From positions 1-7,049 of the forward strand of contig JACZTE010000046.1 in assembly GCA_022573935.1 (NCBI GenBank): a stretch of DNA of 7,049 nt, read 5' to 3'. This document shows positions 1 through 5,312 of this stretch, piece after piece. Each line of letters starts with the position of its first letter. The stretch's first letter is position 1. The stretch is from Chloroflexota bacterium (GTDB lineage: Bacteria > Chloroflexota > Dehalococcoidia > DSTF01 > RBG-16-68-14). Made by a program: the position numbers and the translations under genes. Below the pieces are notes generated by a model. That model made no database searches, was not told the origin of the DNA, and saw only the letters and a program-made list of their open reading frames with translations.

Positions 1-1555
1 CGATCCCTACCTCAACGTCGACCCCGGTACCATGTCGCCCTATCAGCACGGCGAGGTCTTCGTCACCGGCGATGGCACGGAGACGGACCTGGACCTGGGC
101 CATTACGAGCGCTTCCTCGACGCTGATCTCACCGGCAACAGCTCCGTCACCACCGGCCAGATCTACCAGGCGGTGCTGGCGAAGGAGCGCCGGGGCGACT
201 ACCTGGGCGGCACGATCCAGCCCATTCCCCACGTCACCAACGAGATCAAGAGCCGCATTCGTGCCATCAGTCAGGCGAGCGGCGCGGACGTCGTGATCGT
301 CGAAGTCGGCGGCACCGTCGGCGACATCGAAGGCCAGCCGTTCTTGGAGGCGATCCGCCAGATGCGCAAAGAGGAAGGGCGGAACGACACGCTCTCTGTC
401 CACGTGACGCTCCTGCCCTACATCGGCGCCACAGGCGAGCTGAAGACCAAACCTACCCAGCACAGCGTGCGCGAGCTACGGAGCATGGGTATCCAGCCCG
501 ACGTGATCATCTGTCGCAGCGACTATCCCGTGGCCGAGGATCTGAAGGCTAAGATCGCCCTCTTCTGCGACGTAGAGCGTCGGAGCGTTATCTCGCTCCT
601 CACCATGTCCAGCATCTACGAAGTACCGCTGGTGCTGGAGAAGGAAGGGCTGGGCGACTCGATTTTTAAGCTGCTGGGCCTGAAGCCCGGCGAGCGCGAC
701 CTGAACGACTGGCAGCAGCTGGTCGAGCGGCTCCAGCACCCCTCCGGCCAGGTGACCGTGGCGCTCGTCGGCAAGTACGTCGAACTGCACGACGCCTACC
801 TGTCCGTGAAAGAGGCGCTCGATCACGCCGGCGTCCATCACAACGTGGCAATCGACATTCGGTGGATTCAGTCTGAACAACTCGAGAGCGGTGACCTGAG
901 CCTGCTGTCCGGCGTGCATGGCATCGTCGTGCCGGGCGGCTTCGGCGAACGCGGCGTCGAGGGCATGATCGAGACCGCCCGCCTCGCCCGAGCCCAAGGC
1001 GTGCCCTACCTGGGCCTCTGCCTGGGGATGCAGGTGATGGTCATCGAGGTGGCGCGGGCGGTGTTGGGCGCTGAGGCGAACTCCACGGAGTTTGCCTCGG
1101 GGACGCCGCATCCGGTGATCAGCCTCCTTTCGGAGCAGGAGGGGATCGAGGACAAGGGCGGCACGATGCGGTTGGGCTACTACCCCTGTAACCTGGTGCC
1201 CGGCAGCCGCGCCCACGACGCGTACGGCGTAGACGAGATCGAGGAGCGCCACCGCCATCGATACGAGTTCAACAACGCCTACCGTGACGTGTTGGAGAAG
1301 GCAGGTCTTGTCGGCACCGGCGTTTCGCCGGACGGCCAGCTCGTCGAGGTCTGCGAGATAGCCGGCCACCCGTTCATGGTCGGGTCTCAGTTCCACCCAG
1401 AGTTTCGGTCGCGGCCGCTGCGGCCGCATCCACTCTTCAGGGAGTTCATCAGTGCCGCTATGACCTTCGGTGCCGGCGAAGGGGTGGGAGAGAAGCTCGC
1501 GGGTGCAACAGCGAGCTCGGACGTGAGCGAAGCTGTCGCGGGCGGCGGCTCGTAG
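1..1555 (+). CDS. pyrG: CTP synthase (glutamine-hydrolysing), 5' partial
   Basis: The enzyme makes CTP from UTP, ATP and glutamine, the last step of de novo pyrimidine nucleotide synthesis, in the cytoplasm. The reading frame is open from base 2, where the codons read DPYLNVDPGTMSPYQHGEVF, a hallmark of the synthase domain. The ATG at 32 is therefore internal, and roughly 40 N-terminal residues, including the P-loop, lie upstream of the window. Counting M at base 32 as residue 1, the synthase domain shows DLGHYERF (21-28), EVGGTVGDIEGQPF (91-104) and the UTP/CTP-site stretch KTKPTQHSVRELR (138-150). The class I glutamine amidotransferase domain follows, with PGGFGERG (301-308), nucleophile Cys330 in GLCLGMQ, and His455 and Glu457 in HPEF, so the catalytic triad is intact. 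A tail of about 30 residues rich in Ala, Gly and Ser follows the conserved end and is not a family feature. The next gene starts 107 bases downstream with its own promoter. The identification is secure. Confidence 0.97.
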   Translation, partial: DPYLNVDPGTMSPYQHGEVFVTGDGTETDLDLGHYERFLDADLTGNSSVTTGQIYQAVLAKERRGDYLGGTIQPIPHVTNEIKSRIRAISQASGADVVIVEVGGTVGDIEGQPFLEAIRQMRKEEGRNDTLSVHVTLLPYIGATGELKTKPTQHSVRELRSMGIQPDVIICRSDYPVAEDLKAKIALFCDVERRSVISLLTMSSIYEVPLVLEKEGLGDSIFKLLGLKPGERDLNDWQQLVERLQHPSGQVTVALVGKYVELHDAYLSVKEALDHAGVHHNVAIDIRWIQSEQLESGDLSLLSGVHGIVVPGGFGERGVEGMIETARLARAQGVPYLGLCLGMQVMVIEVARAVLGAEANSTEFASGTPHPVISLLSEQEGIEDKGGTMRLGYYPCNLVPGSRAHDAYGVDEIEERHRHRYEFNNAYRDVLEKAGLVGTGVSPDGQLVEVCEIAGHPFMVGSQFHPEFRSRPLRPHPLFREFISAAMTFGAGEGVGEKLAGATASSDVSEAVAGGGS

Positions 1556-1587
1556 CGGTACGCCGAGAAAATAGGGGTTTCCCCATG

Positions 1588-1616
1588 TTGCCTAGGCCGG
1601 CGATTCGCGGTACAAT
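1588..1616 (+). promoter_or_regulatory. Sigma70-type promoter for the transaldolase gene
   Basis: TTGCCT at 1588-1593 and TACAAT at 1611-1616 are separated by exactly 17 bases. The -10 box matches the consensus at five of six positions and the -35 at its TTG core. Transcription would begin near 1622-1624, giving a leader of about 40 bases before the ATG at 1663. This would separate the gene from pyrG transcription. Seen by eye only; no start-site data. Confidence 0.6.
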
Positions 1617-1650
1617 GAGTATGCCCGATATCAACACCTGTCTTGGTCAC

Positions 1651-1658
1651 TAAGGAGG
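1651..1658 (+). promoter_or_regulatory. Strong Shine-Dalgarno of the transaldolase gene
   Basis: TAAGGAGG is a full match to the usual anti-Shine-Dalgarno core and sits 4 bases before the ATG at 1663, fixing that start. Its first three bases are also a TAA that closes a tiny upstream frame (see findings). It is the best ribosome binding site in the window. Confidence 0.75.
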
Positions 1659-1662
1659 GAGC

Positions 1663-2337
1663 ATGCGCCTCTTCCTAGACACCGCCAACATTGAGGAAAT
1701 TCGCCACGCTGCTCGCCTGGGGATCCTCTCGGGCGTCACTACCAACCCCAGCCTGATGGCGAAAGAGAGCGGCATCAGCTACCGGGAGCGGGTGGTGGAG
1801 ATCTGCGAAGTGGTGAATGGCCCCGTCTCCGCCGAGTGCGTCTCGCGAGAGCTGGCCGATCTGCTGAAAGAAGCGCGCGAAGTCGCTACTTGGCACTCGA
1901 ACGTGGTGGTGAAGATACCGATCGATGAAGTAGGGCTGGAGGCCACCGCCGTCCTTTCGCGAGACGGGATCGCCATTAACATGACCCTCATCTTCTCCGC
2001 CAACCAGGCGCTGCTGGCCGCTACGGCCGGCGCCTCGTACATCAGCCCCTTCGTTGGCCGTATCGACGATGCCGGTCAGGACGGGATGGAGGTAGTGCGA
2101 GAGTCGGTCGCGATCTTCGACCGCTATCACCTGCCGGCGCAGGTGTTGGCGGCCAGTCTGCGGCACCCCCGGCACGTCACCGCGGCGGCGCTCGCGGGCG
2201 CGCCCATCGCTACCCTGCCCTATGCGGTGCTGAAGGCGATGGTGAAGCACCCGCTGACCGACGTAGGGATCGAGCGCTTCGTCGCCGATGCTCGCAGCTA
2301 CCAAGCGGAGCCGGCGCGGGAGCGGGCAAACTCTTGA
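1663..2337 (+). CDS. tal: Small transaldolase, FSA/TalC (MipB) family
   Basis: A 224-residue TIM-barrel aldolase of the short transaldolase family (usually about 215-225 residues), which transfers dihydroxyacetone units between sugar phosphates in the non-oxidative pentose phosphate pathway. The family signature is MRLFLDTANIEEI at the N-terminus with SGVTTNPSL (23-31). The Schiff-base lysine is K84 in VVVKIP, and TLIFS (108-112), SPFVGRID (128-135) and LAASLRHP (162-169) follow the family pattern. Aligned by eye with E. coli FsaA, the residues corresponding to Gln59 and Tyr131 are Glu58 and Phe130 here. Those are the residues of true transaldolases such as TalB (Glu60, Phe178), so I favour transaldolase (EC 2.2.1.2) over fructose-6-phosphate aldolase. 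The start is fixed by TAAGGAGG 4 bases upstream. It has its own promoter, and rho follows after 171 bases. The family is certain; the activity is inferred from residues. Confidence 0.93.
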   Translation: MRLFLDTANIEEIRHAARLGILSGVTTNPSLMAKESGISYRERVVEICEVVNGPVSAECVSRELADLLKEAREVATWHSNVVVKIPIDEVGLEATAVLSRDGIAINMTLIFSANQALLAATAGASYISPFVGRIDDAGQDGMEVVRESVAIFDRYHLPAQVLAASLRHPRHVTAAALAGAPIATLPYAVLKAMVKHPLTDVGIERFVADARSYQAEPARERANS

Positions 2338-2508
2338 TATTGGGGTGACCCGTGGGGTATTGCAATAGAGAGAAGGATCATTCATCATACGGTGGTCAGC
2401 CAATCGCGCCCACATCTCCCGGCGCTTGGTAACGTTTCCCTACTGAATCCAGGCAACCAGCACGATAGTGAGTAGAACAGCGCGTATTACGCGAAGCCTG
2501 TTCGAGAA
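2338..2508 (+). other. Intergenic leader region of rho
   Basis: This 171-base gap between the transaldolase gene and rho holds no convincing gene. TTGATA at 2334-2339 could be a -35 element, but the matching -10 (TATTGC at 2358-2363, 18-base spacing) is poor. There is no U-tract terminator after the transaldolase gene. A perfect inverted repeat, CGCGTATTACGCG, lies at 2481-2493, just before the rho start. A 27-codon GTG frame at 2392-2475 has an AGAAGGA motif 14 bases upstream, too far to count as a ribosome binding site. Base use is less GC-rich than in the genes on either side, as expected for a non-coding leader. Confidence 0.5.
2481..2493. repeat. 13-base perfect inverted repeat upstream of rho
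   Basis: CGCGTA and TACGCG flank a single central T, 15 bases before the rho ATG. As DNA it could be an operator half-site pair. As RNA the one-base centre does not allow a full hairpin, so at most CGCG could pair around a five-base loop. No second copy is seen in the window and no known repressor site is recognised. Confidence 0.35.
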
Positions 2509-3792
2509 ATGGAAAGCAACGTGAGTATTGTTGAACTAGAAAATAAGACCCGCGAAGGCCTGATGGACATGGCTAAAGAGATGGGCGTGCAGGGCTATAG
2601 CTCGATGAAGAAGCAGGAGCTCGTCGTCAAGCTGCTCCAGGCTAAGACGGAGCGCGACGGCAACATCTTCGCCGAGGGGACCATCGACATCGTCGATGAT
2701 GGCTATGGCTTCCTCCGCGGCGAAACGATGCTGCCGACGGTCAACGACGTCTACGTCTCGCAGTCCCAAGTCCGCCGCTTCGCGCTTCGCACCGGCGACA
2801 TGGTAATGGGACAGGTGCGGCCTCCCAAGGACAGCGAAAAGTACTACGGCCTGCTGCGTGTAGAGGCTGTCAACGGCCAGGATCCGGAGACGGCCAAGCA
2901 GCGCCCGAACTTCGAGAACCTGACCGCAGTGTTCCCGGACAAGCTCATCAATCTGGAGACTGGGACAGACGGGATTGACGGCCTTTCCCAGCGGATGATG
3001 AACCTCATCGCGCCCATCGGCCGCGGCCAGCGCGCTCTCATCGTATCGCCGCCCAAGGCGGGGAAGACGTTCCTTCTGAAGGCCATCGCTCACGGCATCG
3101 CCACCAACTACGACGACATCCACCTGATGGTCGTGCTCATCGGCGAGCGACCGGAGGAAGTGACCGACATGAAGCGCTCGATCGCCGGCGAGGTGGTGGC
3201 ATCAACCTTCGACGAACCGGTGGAGGATCACACCCGCGTGGGCGAGATGGCGCTCAACCGCGCAAAGCGGCTGGTCGAGAGCGGCCAGGACGTGGTGATT
3301 CTGCTCGACAGCATCACGCGCCTCACCCGCGCCTACAACCTGGCCCTACCGCCCAGCGGTCGCACGCTCTCCGGCGGCATGGATCCGGTCGCGCTGTATC
3401 CGCCCAAGCGCTTCTTCGGCGCGGCCCGCAACACGGAAGAGGGCGGCAGCCTCACGATCGTCGCCACCTGCCTCGTCGATACCAACAGCCGCATGGACGA
3501 GGTGATCTATGAGGAGTTCAAGGGCACCGGCAATATGGAGACGCACCTGGACCGACGGCTGGCGGACAAACGAATCTACCCCTCCATCGATATCCTGCGC
3601 AGCAGCACTCGCCGGGAAGAGTTGCTGCTGGACGAGAAGACGCTCCAGAAGGTGTGGCTGGTGCGCCGCATGATGGCAATGATCGGCGGCAACTCTCCCA
3701 ACGCTAGCGACGCGACTGAGCGGCTGCTGGAGCGCTTACAGCGCACAAGCAATAACCAGGAGTTCCTAGAGACGCTCAAGTCGGAGGCGTAG
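2509..3792 (+). CDS. rho: Transcription termination factor Rho
   Basis: A hexameric RNA-dependent ATPase and helicase that terminates transcription at C-rich rut sites. At 427 residues it is close to the E. coli length (419) and lacks the large N-terminal insertion seen in some phyla. Residues 8-46 form the Rho N-terminal helical domain and 52-125 the cold-shock-like RNA-binding domain, with DGYGFLR at 64-70. The motor domain has Walker A PPKAGKT (181-187), catalytic Glu213 in [10 protein letters not shown], Walker B VVILLD (262-267), the Q-loop region [10 protein letters not shown] (287-296), the R-loop KGTGN (338-342) and the arginine finger Arg368 in SSTRREELL. The residue matching E. coli Asp210 is Gly212. 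No strong Shine-Dalgarno precedes ATG 2509. The in-frame GTG at 2521, with GGAAAG 4 bases upstream, is a possible alternative start, removing only four residues. rpmE, the usual neighbour in many bacteria, is absent downstream. Confidence 0.98.
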   Translation: MESNVSIVELENKTREGLMDMAKEMGVQGYSSMKKQELVVKLLQAKTERDGNIFAEGTIDIVDDGYGFLRGETMLPTVNDVYVSQSQVRRFALRTGDMVMGQVRPPKDSEKYYGLLRVEAVNGQDPETAKQRPNFENLTAVFPDKLINLETGTDGIDGLSQRMMNLIAPIGRGQRALIVSPPKAGKTFLLKAIAHGIATNYDDIHLMVVLIGERPEEVTDMKRSIAGEVVASTFDEPVEDHTRVGEMALNRAKRLVESGQDVVILLDSITRLTRAYNLALPPSGRTLSGGMDPVALYPPKRFFGAARNTEEGGSLTIVATCLVDTNSRMDEVIYEEFKGTGNMETHLDRRLADKRIYPSIDILRSSTRREELLLDEKTLQKVWLVRRMMAMIGGNSPNASDATERLLERLQRTSNNQEFLETLKSEA

Positions 3793-3815
3793 CCAACATT
3801 CGCGTACTGTTACGA

Positions 3816-3831
3816 CGAGGCAGCCGCCTCG
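3816..3831 (+). terminator. Stem-loop after rho, possible terminator
   Basis: CGAGGC (3816-3821) pairs perfectly with GCCTCG (3826-3831) around the loop AGCC, 23 bases after the rho stop. No run of T follows, so this is not a classic intrinsic terminator. It may protect the 3' end of the rho message or work together with Rho at the C-rich, G-poor stretch that follows (about 3832-3880). Confidence 0.35.
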
Positions 3832-3905
3832 CCCAATCACCAGCAACCACCACAGAAACTGCCACAAAGACGCCCCAGGGGTTCGATTTGCTTGACTGAG
3901 TAAGG

Positions 3906-3911
3906 TATACT
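3906..3911 (+). promoter_or_regulatory. Probable -10 box of the LysM/M23 gene
   Basis: TATACT matches the sigma70 -10 consensus at five of six positions and sits in a locally AT-rich stretch. The only -35 at a normal distance is the weak TTCGAT (3882-3887, 18-base spacing). A better-looking TTGACT (3892-3897) is just 8 bases away, too close to pair with it. The start site would be near 3918. The mismatched elements hint at activator dependence or another sigma factor, but this is inference. Confidence 0.45.
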
Positions 3912-3949
3912 ATCACGGATTGCCTGCGGCTCTGAGCGCAGGGATATCT

Positions 3950-5191
3950 GTGAAAAGAGGAGAATGGCGTATCCGGCAGTTCGAAGAGAGCCTTCTGCTG
4001 ACTGCGAATGGTCGAGGCATGGCGTACGCCCTGCAAGGCTACAGCTCGCCTGGAGCGCAGGCGTATGCGGTGGCCCGGGAGCGGCGAAGGCCCGTAATGC
4101 ACGCGCTGGTGCTGGCGCTCATCGCCGTTGGCCTCTTCTCCTCTCTCTTCGTACCCAAAACCTTCCCCTTCCAGCTCGAACGGACCGCTCCTATCACCGG
4201 CCTCACCCTGCCCGGCACGGGCGTCTCGATGCGGGAGGAGCCGCTCACGGCGTCCGTCCTGCCGGATACCGTGCGACGGCAGGAGCTGGAGGCGGCGTTC
4301 GTGGTAACGCTGACGGAGCCAGCCCTCGAAGTGGCGCCGGAGGTGGCCGCTGCAGAGGTGGTTGCACCCCCGCCTGCGCCGTTTACCATCTACACGATCC
4401 AGGCCGGAGATACGGCGAGCGCCGTATCAGCGCGCTTCGACATCACGCTGCAGTACTTGCTGTGGAACAACGGTGAGTTGCGCGACGAGGACTTTCTAGC
4501 CATAGGCGGTCAGCTCTTCATCCCTGTGGGCAACGGCATCTTGCACTATGTGAGCCTTGGCGAGAGCCTGGGCGGCATCGCTAGCCACTACAACGTGGCC
4601 CTGGACGACATCTTGGCCTGGGAGGGCAACGGTATCACCGCTCCGGATCAGATCTTGGAGGGCGAGCTGATCTTCGTGCCCGGAGGCGTGCCTCCGGTGC
4701 CGGTCGTCGCTGAGCCGCCGGTTGCGGTCGTGAGCCCGCCTGTGGTGGAACCTCCGCCGGTAGACACCGGGCCAGCCGTCACCGGGCCGGTCTCCAATTT
4801 CGGCCTCAGCTGGCCGTTCAATACGCTCGTCAGTTCGCCGTTCGGGCCGCGCGGCCGCGGCTTCCACACAGGGATAGACATCCAGGGGCACGGCAGGACC
4901 ACCGATAACATCGCGGCCGCGACCTCGGGCACGGTCACCTTGGCCACAAACTGCTGCGGCCGTGGGAACTACCTGATGATCGTGAACGACGCGGGCACGG
5001 TCAGGACGGTCTACGCCCACCTCGCCCGCCTTGATGTCGCGATGGGGCAGCACGTCTCGCAAGGGCAGACCCTCGGCCTCATCGGCAGCACCGGCATCAG
5101 CACCGGCACCCACCTCCACTTCGAGGTCCACGTCATCATCAACGGCGTGTGGACTCCGGTGAACCCGCTAAACTACCTGCCAGGCCGCTAA
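3950..5191 (+). CDS. Membrane-anchored peptidoglycan hydrolase with two LysM domains and an M23 peptidase domain
   Basis: A predicted zinc endopeptidase that cuts peptidoglycan cross-bridges or stems outside the membrane. From GTG 3950 it has 413 residues: a cytoplasmic basic stretch ending RERRRP, one membrane segment (about 50-68), an Ala/Pro/Glu-rich spacer, LysM 1 (about 145-193, YTIQAGDTASAVSARF), LysM 2 (about 197-244, HYVSLGESLGGIASHY), a Pro/Val linker (246-280) and a C-terminal M23 domain (288-408). The M23 zinc and catalytic residues are intact: His306 and Asp310 in HTGID, His357 in YAHL, and His388 and His390 in HLHFEV. An adjacent Cys pair (335-336) is unusual. The start is uncertain. 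GTG 3950 has AGGGA 5 bases upstream; TTG 3920 lies almost at the predicted transcript start; ATG 4019 keeps the membrane segment but has GAGG only one base away. The domain calls are firm, the exact cleavage bond is unknown. It could instead be a scaffold like EnvC/NlpD, but the intact metal site argues against that. Confidence 0.92.
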   Translation: MKRGEWRIRQFEESLLLTANGRGMAYALQGYSSPGAQAYAVARERRRPVMHALVLALIAVGLFSSLFVPKTFPFQLERTAPITGLTLPGTGVSMREEPLTASVLPDTVRRQELEAAFVVTLTEPALEVAPEVAAAEVVAPPPAPFTIYTIQAGDTASAVSARFDITLQYLLWNNGELRDEDFLAIGGQLFIPVGNGILHYVSLGESLGGIASHYNVALDDILAWEGNGITAPDQILEGELIFVPGGVPPVPVVAEPPVAVVSPPVVEPPPVDTGPAVTGPVSNFGLSWPFNTLVSSPFGPRGRGFHTGIDIQGHGRTTDNIAAATSGTVTLATNCCGRGNYLMIVNDAGTVRTVYAHLARLDVAMGQHVSQGQTLGLIGSTGISTGTHLHFEVHVIINGVWTPVNPLNYLPGR

Positions 5192-5212
5192 GCCCGCGGT
5201 GGCGAACGATCC

Positions 5213-5236
5213 AGGCCGGGCCGTTGCCCGGCCTTT
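5213..5236 (+). terminator. Intrinsic-type terminator after the LysM/M23 gene
   Basis: AGGCCGGGC (5213-5221) and GCCCGGCCT (5226-5234) form a perfect 9-base-pair stem around the loop CGTT, beginning 21 bases after the stop codon. The run of T is short (5234-5236), so efficiency is uncertain, but the strong GC stem in this position makes it the clearest terminator in the window. It implies that murE is not simply co-transcribed with the peptidase gene. Confidence 0.7.
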
Positions 5237-5257
5237 GTGCGTCTCTGGGTGGAGCAG

Positions 5258-5287
5258 TTCGCGGCTGGCGGATGGCGCGGCGATAAT
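5258..5287 (+). promoter_or_regulatory. Weak candidate promoter for murE
   Basis: GATAAT at 5282-5287 matches the -10 consensus at five of six positions and would start transcription about 20 bases before the murE GTG. The best -35 at a normal distance is TTCGCG (5258-5263, 18-base spacing), which is poor. The need for a promoter here is supported by the terminator just upstream. Confidence 0.3.
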
Positions 5288-5312
5288 CGATTCGATCCCG
5301 TAGGATGGAGAT

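Noticed and set aside
1411..1427. Two GCGGCCGC palindromes one base apart inside pyrG
   Set aside because: They encode the RPLRPH stretch near the conserved end in ordinary GC-rich codons; no sign of function beyond coding.
476..1429. Long minus-strand open frame of 317 codons opposite pyrG
   Set aside because: It is the antisense of a fully conserved CTP synthase frame. Long antisense frames are expected in GC-rich genes, and its protein has no recognisable motif.
1574..1584. GGGGTTTCCCC after pyrG as a terminator
   Set aside because: The stem is only four base pairs, cannot be extended, and has no T-run after it.
1675..2415. Minus-strand open frame of 246 codons opposite the transaldolase gene
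   Set aside because: It mirrors the codon structure of the real gene and gives a His/Arg/Gly-rich protein typical of a shadow frame.
2392..2475. 27-codon GTG frame in the rho leader
   Set aside because: Its nearest Shine-Dalgarno-like motif is 14 bases away and the peptide has no notable feature. Chance is the simpler explanation.
3892..3911. TTGACT plus TATACT read as one promoter
   Set aside because: The spacing is 8 bases, far from the 16-18 needed for a sigma70 pair, so only the -10 box was kept.
3964..4476. ATG frame of 170 codons with GAGGAG just upstream
   Set aside because: The spacing of one base is too short, the product is Arg/Ala-rich without motifs, and the overlapping frame carries the membrane segment and the first LysM domain.
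5285..5292. AATCGATT palindrome before murE
   Set aside because: Eight bases, overlapping the candidate -10 box, single copy; too short to separate from chance.
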